NCBI RefSeq assembly: GCF_004355005.1
Contig: NZ_SMSJ01000002.1
Span: forward strand, 186,001-250,000
Length of the DNA stretch: 64,000 bases
From: Dankookia rubra
GTDB lineage: Bacteria; Pseudomonadota; Alphaproteobacteria; Acetobacterales; Acetobacteraceae
Direction of reading: 5' to 3'
Shown one piece after another: positions 8,860 to 17,072 of the stretch. The notes under the pieces were generated by a model. The model worked only from the letters and a program-made list of their open reading frames with translations, was not told where the DNA came from and made no database searches. The translations under genes and the position numbers were made by a program. Position 1 is the stretch's first letter, and each line of letters begins with the position of its first letter.

Positions 8860-10242
8860 TCAGGCCGCCGGCAGCCGCAGGCAGGCGAGCAACCCGCCCT
8901 CCGCCGCCCTCTCCAGCACCAGGCCGCCGCCATAAAGGCCGGCGAGGTCGCGGACGATCGCGAGGCCGAGGCCGCTGCCCGGCGCCGCCTCGTCCAGCCG
9001 CGTGCCGCGGGCCAGCACAGCCTCCCGCTGCGCCGCGGTCAGCCCCGGGCCATCATCGGCGACGCAGACCAGCACCGCCGCCCCCTCGCGCGCCACCTGC
9101 ACCCGCACCAGGTGCTCCGCCCAGGCGCAGGCATTCTCCAGCAGGTTGCCGAGCATCTCCGACAGGTCCTGGTGGTCGACGCGGATGCGTGCCCGGGCGT
9201 CGCCGGTCACGCCGATCTCGAGGTCCTTGCCGGCGAAGAGCCGCCGCAAGGCGCGCGCCACCGCCTCGGCGACGGCCAGGGGAGCGGATTCGTTCGCCGC
9301 GCTGCCGGACAGCGCGGCGGCCCGGGCGCGGACCAGGTGGTGCTGGACCAGGTGCTCCATCGCCGCATTCTGCGCCCGGGCGGTGGCGAGGTCGGCGGGC
9401 GTCGCCCCGAGCGCCGTGCGCTGCACGGCGATGGGCGTCTTCAGCGCATGCGCCAGGTTGCCGACATGGGCGCGGGCGCGCTCCACCGTCGCGCGGTTCT
9501 GCGCCACCAGCGCCTCGATCTCGGCGAGCAGCGGCGCGATCTCGGCCGGCGCCCGGTCCGCCTGCAGCCCTTCCGCCTCGCCGGCGCGCAGCGCGGCGAG
9601 CGCCCGGCGGGCACGGCGCAGCGGCGTCAGGCCCCAGACCACCTGCGCCGCGACGCCGCCGACCAGGCCGAGGCCGAGCGCCAGGAAGCTGCTGCCGACC
9701 AGCAGGCGCAGCCGGCCGAGGTCGCGGTCCAGCGTGTCCCGCGCCACGGCGACCTGCACCAGCAGGGCCGGCCCGCCCTCCTCCGGCACCACCGCGCGCT
9801 CGGCCAGGCGCAGCACCTCGCCGCGCAGGCCGGGGATGTCGGCCACCCGTGGCCCGGGACCATCGGCGGCATCGAAGGCCGGCAGCCGCGCGTCCCACAG
9901 CGAGCGGGAGGTGGCGGTGCCGCCACCGGGCACCGCGATCTGCCAATAGGTGCCGGAGAAGGGCTGGTCGAAATTCGGCGCCGAGAGTGCCCGCACCGGG
10001 CCGAGCTGGGGCTTGCCCGCCTCGCCCGGCGTGGCGGCGCCGGCGACGGCCGCGAGCAGGTTGACCAGCCTGGCGTCGAAGGTACGCAGCATCTGTTCCG
10101 AGGCGAGGCCGAGGATCAGCCAGCCGGCGAGGCCGAGCCCGCAGGCGACCCAGGCCGCCGTCATCAGCGCCAGGCGCAGGGTCAGCGAGCGGCGCAGCAC
10201 CGCCCGCTCAGCCGCCGGCCGCGAGGCGGTAGCCCTGGCCAC
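8860..10242 (-). CDS. Sensor histidine kinase (OmpR-partner type)
   Basis: A 460-residue membrane kinase. First membrane helix about residues 23-47, periplasmic sensor 48-180, second helix 181-204, HAMP-like linker, H-box NLAHALKTP with phospho-acceptor His265, N-box LLENACAWAE with Asn370, G1 box DDGPG at 396-400 and G2 box GSGLGLA at 422-428. The HALKTP form of the H-box is typical of PhoQ-like kinases. The start is uncertain: the ATG at 10242 overlaps the regulator gene by 35 bases, and a GTG at 10200 falls just after the regulator stop. It is the third gene of a PepSY-regulator-kinase operon. The signal sensed is unknown. Confidence 0.93.
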   Translation of the reverse strand: MARATASRPAAERAVLRRSLTLRLALMTAAWVACGLGLAGWLILGLASEQMLRTFDARLVNLLAAVAGAATPGEAGKPQLGPVRALSAPNFDQPFSGTYWQIAVPGGGTATSRSLWDARLPAFDAADGPGPRVADIPGLRGEVLRLAERAVVPEEGGPALLVQVAVARDTLDRDLGRLRLLVGSSFLALGLGLVGGVAAQVVWGLTPLRRARRALAALRAGEAEGLQADRAPAEIAPLLAEIEALVAQNRATVERARAHVGNLAHALKTPIAVQRTALGATPADLATARAQNAAMEHLVQHHLVRARAAALSGSAANESAPLAVAEAVARALRRLFAGKDLEIGVTGDARARIRVDHQDLSEMLGNLLENACAWAEHLVRVQVAREGAAVLVCVADDGPGLTAAQREAVLARGTRLDEAAPGSGLGLAIVRDLAGLYGGGLVLERAAEGGLLACLRLPAA

Positions 10243-10870
10243 GCAGCGTCTCGATCAGCGCCGGGCCGAGCTTCCGCCGAAGCCGCCCGATGACGACCTC
10301 GAGCGTGTTGGAGTCGCGGTCGAAATCCTGGGCATAGAGATGCTCGGTCAGCTCGGTCTTCGAGACCACCTGCCCGGGCCGGCTGGCGAGATAGGCAAGC
10401 AGGCGGAATTCGAGGCCGGTCAGCCGCACCGGCGCGCCCTGCAGGGTAACGCTGCCCGCCGCCGGGTCGATCCGCAGCGCGCCGAGCTCGATCGCCGCCT
10501 GCGCCCGGCCCTGCGCGCGGCGGACCAGGGCGCGCAGCCGCGCCAGCAGCTCGCCCATGGCGAAGGGCTTGGCGAGGTAGTCGTCCGCCCCGGCATCGAG
10601 GCCGGCGACCTTCTCGGTCCAGCTGTCGCGTGCCGTCAGGATCAGCACCGGCATCGCGCGGCCGGCGGCGCGCCAGCGCCGCAGCACCGTCAGCCCGTCG
10701 AGCCGCGGCAAGCCAAGGTCGAGCACGGCGGCGTCATAGGGCTCGGTCTCGCCGAGGAAGAGCGCCTCCTCCCCGTCCGGCGCCAGGTCCACGGCGAAAT
10801 GCGCGGCGACCAGCGCCTCGCGCAGCTGGGCGGCCAGGGCTGCACTATCCTCGACCACCAGGATTCGCAT
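10208..10870 (-). CDS. OmpR/PhoB-family response regulator
   Basis: A 220-residue regulator. The receiver domain has acidic Glu7-Asp8, phospho-acceptor Asp51 in VLDLGLP, Thr in LTARD and Lys in AKPF. The winged-helix effector domain follows a short linker and ends with the wing GYRLA. Its ATG (10868-10870) overlaps the TGA of the upstream PepSY gene as TGATG, showing translational coupling, and its end overlaps the kinase gene. The pair of 11-base-spaced direct repeats at 11211-11249 ahead of the operon looks like this regulator's own binding site, so autoregulation is likely (inference). Confidence 0.95.
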   Translation of the reverse strand: MRILVVEDSAALAAQLREALVAAHFAVDLAPDGEEALFLGETEPYDAAVLDLGLPRLDGLTVLRRWRAAGRAMPVLILTARDSWTEKVAGLDAGADDYLAKPFAMGELLARLRALVRRAQGRAQAAIELGALRIDPAAGSVTLQGAPVRLTGLEFRLLAYLASRPGQVVSKTELTEHLYAQDFDRDSNTLEVVIGRLRRKLGPALIETLRGQGYRLAAGG

Positions 10871-11187
10871 CAGCGGCGCTCCTGGACGGGACCCTTGGTG
10901 CCGATCACGGCGCCGGTCGCGGCGTCCAGCTCGACCTTGTACATCCGGCCGGAGGGTGGCAGCAGCTTGAACTCGTAGGTCCAGCGATCATCGTCGTCGT
11001 CGTCGAGCTCGGTCTCGACCACCTGGCCGACGAAGCGCCGTTCGATCTCGGCCAGCAGCCGCACCAGCGGGAGGATGCGCCCGGCCTCGACCGCGTGGCG
11101 GGCGCGCTCATGGTCGTCGTCGCCGGCGCGGGCGGCCGGGGCGGCGAGGAGCCCGAGCAGGGCGGCAGCAAGGATCTGGCGGCGCAT
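10870..11187 (-). CDS. Exported PepSY-domain protein
   Basis: A 105-residue protein starting at ATG 11187. A Sec signal peptide (MRRQILAAALLGLLAAPAARA) is followed by an Asp-rich start and a single PepSY-like domain: AVEAGRILPLVRLLAEIERR, then VVETELDDDDDDRWTYEFKLL and MYKVELDAATGAVIG. PepSY proteins next to two-component systems are thought to act as periplasmic inhibitors or ligand modulators of the sensor. This gene is first in a tightly coupled operon with a response regulator and kinase. The acidic run of six Asp could bind divalent metal, which would suit a metal-responsive system, but that is conjecture. Confidence 0.85.
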   Translation of the reverse strand: MRRQILAAALLGLLAAPAARAGDDDHERARHAVEAGRILPLVRLLAEIERRFVGQVVETELDDDDDDRWTYEFKLLPPSGRMYKVELDAATGAVIGTKGPVQERR

Positions 11188-11210
11188 GACCGGCTTTTCG
11201 GGGGGCGAAG

Positions 11211-11249
11211 CTGAACCCCGGCTGAACGGCGCGCTCAGCCTGGGTTCAG
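11211..11249. promoter_or_regulatory. Paired direct repeats in inverted array: response-regulator site
   Basis: CTGAAC at 11211-11216 and 11222-11227 are direct repeats with an 11-base period. On the opposite strand CTGAAC (11244-11249) and CTGAGC (11233-11238) repeat the same spacing. Together the arms form a 15-base inverted repeat (14 matches) with a 9-base centre. An 11-base period of hexamers is the usual footprint of dimeric OmpR/PhoB regulators. The array sits 24 bases ahead of the PepSY gene start and about 45 bases ahead of a divergent small gene. Confidence 0.75.
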
Positions 11250-11292
11250 GCGCGGCCTGCCAGTCTGCCGCATCGACAGCCGGAAGGGGTGG

Positions 11293-11601
11293 ATGATGAG
11301 CGGTCTGGATTCGGCCTGGGCGACCCTGGGGATGTTCCTGCTGGCCTGCGGCGGCCTGCCGGCGGTGCTGGCGATGCTGGAGGAGCGGCGCCGGCCGCGC
11401 GGCACGCGGCTGTTCCACGAGCCGGCGGAAGGACTGGCCCCAATTGCCTGGGCCCAGGCGACCGCTGAGGCAACCGGCGAGGGCTGGACGCCGGCCTGGG
11501 CCGGCGCCGGCGCCGTTTTCGCTATCCTGCCAGGCCGCGCAGCGCGGCACAGATCCGCTCGACCTGCTCGTCCGCCAGTTCCGGATACATCGGCAGGCTG
11601 A
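11293..11601 (+). CDS. Possible small membrane protein, divergent from PepSY operon
   Basis: A 102-codon frame starting ATGATG after AAGGGGTGG, a fair ribosome site. Residues about 9-28 form one hydrophobic segment (SAWATLGMFLLACGGLPAVL) followed by a basic stretch EERRRPRG, a typical inside-positive anchor. Third-codon positions are G/C-rich up to roughly base 11450, but the last 80 bases overlap the end of the convergent aminotransferase gene and look like shadow sequence. It shares the repeat-bearing promoter region with the two-component operon. The 3' end may be misassigned or the gene may not exist. Confidence 0.4.
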   Translation: MMSGLDSAWATLGMFLLACGGLPAVLAMLEERRRPRGTRLFHEPAEGLAPIAWAQATAEATGEGWTPAWAGAGAVFAILPGRAARHRSARPARPPVPDTSAG

Positions 11602-12658
11602 AGACTTCCTGCGCCGCCCGCGCGGTCTCGCCGCAGCCGGCCGGGCCGAGGGCGACCCGGCCCTCATAGGCGGATTGCTGGTGCACCGGCAGGGGATAGT
11701 GGATGCCAGTGCCGACACCCTCGGCCTTCAGCCGCGCCATGTAGTCCGAGCGGTGCGGGCTGCGCAGCACATACTGGTGGAAGACGTGCTCGGCATCCGG
11801 GCGCCGCGCCGGGGGCGCCAGCGGGCCGCCGGCCAGTGCCGCGTCATAGGCGGCGGCGATCGCACGGCGCCGGGCATTGCCGGCATCGAGCGCGGTCAGC
11901 TTCACCCGCAGGATTGCCGCCTGGATCTCGTCGAGCCGGCTGTTCACCCCGACCATCGAGGAAATGTAGCGCTCCTTCCAGCCATATTGCCGGATCGCGC
12001 CGATGCGGTCGGCCAGCTCGAAGTCGTCGGTGGCCAGCACGCCGCCATCGCCGAGCGCGCCGAGATTCTTCGTCGGGTAAAGCGAGAAGGCAGAGGCGGC
12101 GCCGAGCGTGCCGAGCTTCCGCCCGTGCAGAGTCGCGCCATGCGCCTGGGCGCAATCCTCGATCAAGGCGACGCCGTGCTCGGCGCAGGCGGCCAGCATC
12201 GGGTCGAGCTCGCAGGCCTGGCCGTAGAGGTGCACGGCGATCGCGGCGCGAATCGGCGGCAGGCCGGGCGGAGGGTCGCCCAGGACGGCGGCGAGTTCCT
12301 CGGCATCCATGGTGTAGGTGTCGGGGTCGATGTCGAGTAGCAGCGGCGTCGCCCCGGCCATTTCGATCGCGGCGACCGTCGCAACCGCGGTGTGCGAGAC
12401 GGTGGCGACCGTCGCGCCCTCCCCGATGCCGAGGCCGCGCAGGATCAGCGCTAGAGCGTCGGTGCCGTTGGCGCAGCCGATGGCGCGCGTCGTGCCGAGC
12501 CAGGCGGCGTATTCCTGCTCGAAGGCCTCGCCTTCCTTGCCCAGGATGTACCAGCCGGAGGCCAGCGCGCGGGCGACGGCGGCGTCGATCTCGGCCTTCT
12601 GCGCCAGGTAGCCGGCGCCCGGATTGGCCTGCGGAATCATGGTGGTGGCAGCGTTCAT
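11522..12658 (-). CDS. DegT/DnrJ/EryC1/StrS sugar aminotransferase
   Basis: A 378-residue PLP enzyme starting at ATG 12658 (22 bases after the preceding epimerase stop; earlier in-frame codons would run into that gene). Family marks are GWYILGKEGEAFEQEY (35-50), GCANGTDAL, LIEDCAQAHGA (166-175, Asp contacting PLP) and FSLYPTKNLGALGDGG with the Schiff-base Lys197. Such enzymes transfer an amino group to keto-sugars in cell-surface polysaccharide or antibiotic sugar synthesis. The upstream NAD-dependent epimerase on the same strand suggests a two-gene nucleotide-sugar module. The exact sugar is not deducible. Confidence 0.93.
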   Translation of the reverse strand: MNAATTMIPQANPGAGYLAQKAEIDAAVARALASGWYILGKEGEAFEQEYAAWLGTTRAIGCANGTDALALILRGLGIGEGATVATVSHTAVATVAAIEMAGATPLLLDIDPDTYTMDAEELAAVLGDPPPGLPPIRAAIAVHLYGQACELDPMLAACAEHGVALIEDCAQAHGATLHGRKLGTLGAASAFSLYPTKNLGALGDGGVLATDDFELADRIGAIRQYGWKERYISSMVGVNSRLDEIQAAILRVKLTALDAGNARRRAIAAAYDAALAGGPLAPPARRPDAEHVFHQYVLRSPHRSDYMARLKAEGVGTGIHYPLPVHQQSAYEGRVALGPAGCGETARAAQEVFSLPMYPELADEQVERICAALRGLAG

Positions 12659-12680
12659 GGATGTCGGGTCCCGGGATGGG

Positions 12681-13682
12681 TCAGGTGTAGTCAACGAGGC
12701 GCGAGCGGTACCATTCGAGCGAGCGGGCCAGTCCCTCATCTAGCCCGACCTGCGGTTCCCAGCCCGTTGCGGCGCGGAAAGCGCGATCGTCGGCGTGGTA
12801 GCTGCCGATATCGATCGGGGCGCGGTCGGCCGGGAAACTCTTCACGGTATAGTGGCCCTGGCCACCGTTGGCGGCGATCAGCCGGTCGGCAAGCTCGATC
12901 AGCGAGGCCGGCGGCGAGCCACCGAGGTTGAAGACGCGGCCGGCCACATCGGGCTTCGACGCCTGCTCGGCGGCGAGCAGGAAGGCGCGGACGACGTCGT
13001 CGACATAGGTCATGTCGCGCAGTTGCTCGCCGCCCCAGACTTCGAAGCCTTCATTCTTCAGGACCTGGCGGATCCAGATGCCAAGGAAGGTCTGCCGCGC
13101 GTCGCGGATGCGCAGCCGTGGGCCGTAGCAATTGGTTAGGCGCAGCGAGACCACGGGGCGGTGCAGCACGCGCTGCTCCAGCAGCCAGTACTGTTCGCCG
13201 GCGAATTTCGAAACACCGTTGGCGTCCGGGGGCTGCACCGGGTGCAGCTCGTCCACCGGCAGACGCAACGGCTTGCCGTAGAACTGCCGGGTCGAGGCAT
13301 GCACCACGGTCGCCTTCGGCGCCGCCTCCCGCATCGCCTGGATCAGCCGGACCTGGGCGACGGCATTGATGGCGATGTCGGCCACCGGGTCGCGTTGGCC
13401 GCCCATGTGGCTGGTCTGCGCCGCCATGTTGAACAGCACGTCGGCGTCCTGGGCGAGCGAGTTCAGCTCCATCTCGCGGATGTCGCCGCGCACCAGCAGC
13501 ACCGAGGCGCCCTCCAGGTTGGCGATATTGGCCCCGCCATCCTCCATCATCGCGTCGAGCGCGGTGACCCGGGCGCCGACCGCAGCCAGCCGGTGGCAGA
13601 GCGCGCTGCCGAGGAACCCGGCACCCCCGGTCACGAGAACGCGCTTGCCGCGCCAGAAGGCGGCCCGTTCCGCGTCGGTCAT
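12681..13682 (-). CDS. NAD-dependent epimerase/dehydratase, extended SDR
   Basis: A 333-residue protein from the ATG at 13682, preceded by CAGGACGA. The NAD-binding TGGAGFLG is at 18-25, the FNMAAQTSHMGG loop at about 84-95 and the HASTRQFYG strand at about 128-136. In extended SDRs the active site is Tyr-x3-Lys; here that place reads ANGVSKFAGE, so Asn155 replaces Tyr and Lys159 is kept. It resembles a branch of sugar epimerases where this Tyr is replaced, or catalysis uses another residue such as Tyr135. It is followed by the DegT aminotransferase, so it probably makes the keto-sugar or works on the product. Confidence 0.88.
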   Translation of the reverse strand: MTDAERAAFWRGKRVLVTGGAGFLGSALCHRLAAVGARVTALDAMMEDGGANIANLEGASVLLVRGDIREMELNSLAQDADVLFNMAAQTSHMGGQRDPVADIAINAVAQVRLIQAMREAAPKATVVHASTRQFYGKPLRLPVDELHPVQPPDANGVSKFAGEQYWLLEQRVLHRPVVSLRLTNCYGPRLRIRDARQTFLGIWIRQVLKNEGFEVWGGEQLRDMTYVDDVVRAFLLAAEQASKPDVAGRVFNLGGSPPASLIELADRLIAANGGQGHYTVKSFPADRAPIDIGSYHADDRAFRAATGWEPQVGLDEGLARSLEWYRSRLVDYT

Positions 13683-13780
13683 TCGTCCTGCATCCCTATC
13701 TGCCCTGCGACCGGCACCTGGTCCCGCCGCCATCCGTTGATCGCCCCGATCACTCGCGGGGGATTGCGGCGGAAGCGTGC

Positions 13781-14866
13781 CTAGTCCCCGGCGGCGCCGG
13801 GGCGCTGTCCTTGCGGCGCAGCATGCGCCGGATGGGGTGCGTCTGTGTAATGATGAGTGCGAGAGGCGCTGGGTCCTTCCACCTGCGCGTCATTTTGCGC
13901 CTGATGCCTCTCGGGCGGGGGAGCCTCCCGGGACACGTCGGGCACCCCGGCGCGGCTGCCGCGCATGATCTCGTAGAACCCGAACAGCAGCAGCAACTGG
14001 GCGAAGAGCATCTGGATGCTGGCCAGGACCCGGATGCCGTCATCAACCGGCTGGATGTCGCCGTAGCCGACCGAGGACAGCGTCACGACGCTGAAATGCA
14101 GCGCATCCGAGAAGTCGATGCGGATCGGCCCGCCCGGGCCGTGAAACAGCGCATGGGTAGAGAGCCCGTCCGCGATCCGGTAGAGGCACCCGAAGGTCAC
14201 CACCAGCAGCGCCCAGATGCTGGAAAAGGCGGCGATCGGCACCGCCAGGCGGGACAGCCGCAAGGTCACCGCGCGGAAGATTACCGCCATGTCGACCAGT
14301 AGCCGTACCACGTCGGCCACCGCGATGACGCTGATGGTGGCAATCACCGCCATGGCCATCAGCAAGGCCAAGCCCTGCCCGGTCGGCTCCAGCCGGTTTA
14401 TCGGCACCGAGAGCGAGACCATGCCGACCGCACCGGTCGCCACCAGCCAGCGGGCGAAGCGCGGCAGGTGGGCGATGTCCGCCGGTTCCTCCCCCTGCGC
14501 CCAGGCCCGCAGCAGCAGGCGCTGGTGCCAGCAGGCGATCACGAAGGCGAGGACCGGCAGGACGAAGCCGAGCCCGCGCGCCCAGCCCGGCGCCGCCGGG
14601 AAGCCGGCGCGGCCGAGCACGGCATAGAGGCAGGCGTACATCGCCAAGCCATTGGCCGCGCCAAGCGCGAATTGCGGCCCATGCGGGAAGACGAGATAGA
14701 GCAACCCCATCGCCGCCGCGGCGCCGCCCAGCACCACCACCGGGAAGGCACCGCCGCGGTCGGCGATGCCGCCAGCGACCAGCAGCATCAGCGCGAAGGA
14801 CATGCCGAGCGCGGTGGCGAAGCCCTTGGGGGGGTGCTTGCGGCGGGCTTGGCGGGGCATCGTCAT
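13781..14866 (-). CDS. Multi-helix membrane protein with potassium-channel pore
   Basis: A 361-residue integral membrane protein. Hydrophobic segments are seen at about 17-34, 40-60, 66-86, 98-116, 138-153, 165-188 and 208-230, followed by a pore loop TLSSVGYGD (262-270) and a last helix 277-300. TLSSVGYGD matches the selectivity filter of potassium channels. The cytoplasmic tail (about 305-361) is Pro/His/Gln-rich. Its ATG overlaps the stop of the RidA gene (ATGA), which fixes the start and shows coupling. Having five or more extra helices ahead of a two-helix pore module differs from classical KcsA-type proteins; it could also be a non-voltage-gated family member. Confidence 0.8.
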   Translation of the reverse strand: MTMPRQARRKHPPKGFATALGMSFALMLLVAGGIADRGGAFPVVVLGGAAAAMGLLYLVFPHGPQFALGAANGLAMYACLYAVLGRAGFPAAPGWARGLGFVLPVLAFVIACWHQRLLLRAWAQGEEPADIAHLPRFARWLVATGAVGMVSLSVPINRLEPTGQGLALLMAMAVIATISVIAVADVVRLLVDMAVIFRAVTLRLSRLAVPIAAFSSIWALLVVTFGCLYRIADGLSTHALFHGPGGPIRIDFSDALHFSVVTLSSVGYGDIQPVDDGIRVLASIQMLFAQLLLLFGFYEIMRGSRAGVPDVSREAPPPERHQAQNDAQVEGPSASRTHHYTDAPHPAHAAPQGQRPGAAGD

Positions 14867-15219
14867 GAGGATGGCGAGGCGGCGATCCCGGTGATCTCGA
14901 CCTTCCAGGCCGGATCGACCAACGGCGCCTGGATGGTCATCCGGGCCGGCTTCGCCCCCGGGTCCAGCCAGCGGTCCCAGGCGCGGTTCATCGCCGGGGC
15001 GTCGGCGATGTCGGCCAGCACGACCGTGACGCTGAGCAGCCCGGCCTTCGAGGTTCCGGCCGCGGCCAGCAGGGCATCGATCTGGGCCAGGATATCGGCG
15101 GTCTGGCCCTCGGCATCCAGCGTCGCGTCGTCCGCCACCTGGCCGGCGAGGTAGACCACCCCGGCATGCAGCACCGCGCCGGAGAGACGCGCCTCCTCCG
15201 CCAGCCGCCGGATCGTCAT
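14863..15219 (-). CDS. RidA/YjgF-family protein
   Basis: A 118-residue protein of normal RidA length. The fold is visible from VYLAGQVADDATLDAEGQTADILAQID through VTVVLADIADAPAMNRAWDRW to KPARMTIQAPLVDPAWKVEI, with the conserved Arg ahead of the last strands that binds substrate carboxylate in active RidA. RidA enzymes hydrolyse reactive enamine/imine intermediates from PLP enzymes; some relatives have other roles. The gene is translationally coupled to the ion-channel gene downstream, a pairing without an obvious explanation. Confidence 0.9.
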   Translation of the reverse strand: MTIRRLAEEARLSGAVLHAGVVYLAGQVADDATLDAEGQTADILAQIDALLAAAGTSKAGLLSVTVVLADIADAPAMNRAWDRWLDPGAKPARMTIQAPLVDPAWKVEITGIAASPSS

Positions 15220-15293
15220 GGCTACCCTCCGCCGATTCCCGTCGCCACCGTGATAGCCTGCCCCGGCCGGCAGGCCACCCCCTGACGCGGCGC

Positions 15294-15875
15294 TTGCGGG
15301 CCGGCGCCGCGTCCGGCCATACCGGGAGCGTTGCGATATGGAAACGACTTGTATTGCGGCTGCTCGCTCGCGTCATCCTCGCCAGCCGATACCTGCTCGC
15401 CTTCTTCTTCATCGGGCTGATCGCCTCGCTCGGCCTTTATGCCGTGCGCTTCGGCGCCAAGCTGTGGAAGCTGGCTCAGGGCGTGACCGAGATGGCGGAG
15501 GACGATTTCCTGATCGCGGTGCTGCACTTAGTGGATGCGGCGCTGATTGCCTCGCTGATCGTGATCGTGGCGCTGGCCAGCTTCGACAGCTTGGTCGCCC
15601 GGCTGAACCGCGACGAGGCGGACGACGACCTGCGCTGGGTGTCGAGCACCGATCATTCGAACCTGAAGATCAAAGTGGCGACGGCGATCGTCGCGATCTC
15701 CTCGATCCACCTGCTGCAGGTCTTCCTGAAGGTGGAGAGCTACCCGGAGACCGCGGTCTTCTGGCAGGTGGTGATCCACACGGTCTTCGTTGTCGGCACG
15801 GTCCTGCTGGGGTTGCAGGACTGGATCGGGCGGCAGGCGAGGAACGAAAGACAGGATGCGGGGAAGGCGGGTTAA
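15294..15875 (+). CDS. YqhA/UPF0114-family membrane protein
   Basis: About 193 residues if read from the TTG at 15294, but the true start is unclear: the family usually begins close to the sequence LLARVILASRYLLAFFFIGL, and an in-frame TTG at 15354 would give a shorter form. Hydrophobic helices occur at about 30-50, 73-95, 128-147 and 156-175, with the family pattern LVDAALIASLIVIVALASFD. The highly charged loop NRDEADDDLRW precedes STDHSNLKIK. Function is unknown; members are inner-membrane proteins. It is divergent from the RidA/channel pair. Confidence 0.8.
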   Translation: MRAGAASGHTGSVAIWKRLVLRLLARVILASRYLLAFFFIGLIASLGLYAVRFGAKLWKLAQGVTEMAEDDFLIAVLHLVDAALIASLIVIVALASFDSLVARLNRDEADDDLRWVSSTDHSNLKIKVATAIVAISSIHLLQVFLKVESYPETAVFWQVVIHTVFVVGTVLLGLQDWIGRQARNERQDAGKAG

Positions 15876-15885
15876 CGCCCTCCCC
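15860..15885. terminator. Hairpin between convergent genes
   Basis: GGGGAAGGCG at 15860-15869 pairs with CGCCCTCCCC at 15876-15885 (9 of 10 positions, 6-base loop). It lies at the end of the YqhA gene and just before the end of the convergent HIRAN gene. There is no T tract, so it is a weak intrinsic terminator candidate. Confidence 0.4.
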
Positions 15886-15896
15886 TCCCCGCTACG

Positions 15897-16253
15897 TCAG
15901 GCGGCCGGGGCGACGCCGTCCCGCGTCTCCGGCAGCAGGATTTCGATTCGCACGCGCGGCCGCTGAAAGGCCGGTACGATGGCGACAACGCGGACCGCAG
16001 CCGTCTCCGGGATCACGCCGAGCGCCGCCAGTGCCTCCTCGTCCTCGCGCGGCAGCCAGCCGAGTGCGGCGCCAGCTTCGGTCGTGATCTCCATAGAAAA
16101 GCCGCGAACCGGCCGTGCGACCCGGCGCAGCCGCAACGGCAGGCCAATCCGCAGCGCAGCGAGCGCCGCTGGCGTCGCCCGGTCACCGACCCCGCTGATA
16201 AAACTATGCAGCGCCGGCTGCGGGAGGCTTTCCGGCGCGAGTGTCACTGACAT
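15897..16253 (-). CDS. Stand-alone HIRAN-domain-like protein
   Basis: A 118-residue protein starting at ATG 16253. The order of elements matches a HIRAN domain: HSFISGVGD, LAALRIGLPLRLRRVARPVRGFSMEITTEAG with the basic patch, ALGWLPREDEEALAALGV as the lGyvPr helix and then VRVVAIVPAFQRPRVRIEI. HIRAN domains bind 3' ends or damaged DNA in helicases such as HLTF, and small free-standing bacterial versions are known but poorly characterised. Pro-rich short tail. No helicase or nuclease neighbour is seen. The assignment is pattern recognition without a search. Confidence 0.6.
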   Translation of the reverse strand: MSVTLAPESLPQPALHSFISGVGDRATPAALAALRIGLPLRLRRVARPVRGFSMEITTEAGAALGWLPREDEEALAALGVIPETAAVRVVAIVPAFQRPRVRIEILLPETRDGVAPAA

Positions 16254-16546
16254 GCTGGGTTTTCCGTTCAAGCCGAAAGAGGTGCTTTGGGGCATTCGGT
16301 TGCGCAGACTGCCGGGCTCTGCCCGAACACACCGATCCATCCACCCGTCAAGCTGCCTCTCCCCATGCCGACCATTGTTCTGTCGTTATGATTGTTGTGT
16401 TAACAGACTGTGATCCGGTCGCAGCGGCCCGATCCACCGGCTGTACAAAGAACCGGTTGGACGGAAAGTACACCTCAAACTATGGCGATTCCGTTGCCAG
16501 TTTACTGCGGCTGCAATGCGGCGAGCGCGGCCCCAAATGGGGAACC

Positions 16547-17065
16547 ATGGCGACGACCCCGATCCGCGTGAACCGCGCCCCCGTCCTCACCCTCTGGGCC
16601 GCCGTGGTGGCGGAACGGCTCGGACATCCGCCGGAAACCGCCCTGAGCCTCGCCAGCGCGGTCGCCGGCACAGCCGCCCGGGCGAAGGCGCGCCGGCTGG
16701 GCTTGGCCGAGGAGCATGCCGGCGATGCTGCCGACAGGCCGGCCGGCCCGCGCCGGACGGTGCGCCTGCTGGGCCGGGAGATCCCGGTGGTGGAGACGCC
16801 GGACGGGCTGCTGGCGGCCGAGCCGGACGGCAAGGCGGCGAAGCCCGGCGCGGTTGCTGCCTATGTCGCGCGCGCTTTCGGCGAGCGGCTGGCCGACGTG
16901 CGTGCGGTGATGGAGACGCTGGCCGCCGGCCCGGCGCCGGAGGAGCTCAACCGCATCGGCTTCCGGCTCTATGAGGCCTTCCGGCCGGAGGTGCCCTCGG
17001 ACGTGACCGGCTGGGGTGCCAAGGCGGTGCTCGACCTTGACCGCATCCGCAGCGCGGCAGGCTGA
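16547..17065 (+). CDS. Conserved hypothetical protein of alphaproteobacterial type
   Basis: A 172-residue soluble protein. The ATG at 16547 was chosen because the sequence RVNRAPVLTLWAAVVAERLGHPPETAL begins there and the upstream in-frame part is A/T-rich without coding character. The N-terminal third is helical with a recurring RAPVLTLWA start that I recall from rhizobial hypothetical proteins; the middle has RTVRLLGREIPVVETPDGLLA, and the C-terminal part AYVARAFGERLADVRAVMETLA plus FRLYEAFRPEVP is amphipathic helix. I know no function. The 290 bases upstream are comparatively A/T-rich with TGTTAACA at 16398-16405. Confidence 0.75.
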   Translation: MATTPIRVNRAPVLTLWAAVVAERLGHPPETALSLASAVAGTAARAKARRLGLAEEHAGDAADRPAGPRRTVRLLGREIPVVETPDGLLAAEPDGKAAKPGAVAAYVARAFGERLADVRAVMETLAAGPAPEELNRIGFRLYEAFRPEVPSDVTGWGAKAVLDLDRIRSAAG

Positions 17066-17072
17066 CCCGGCC

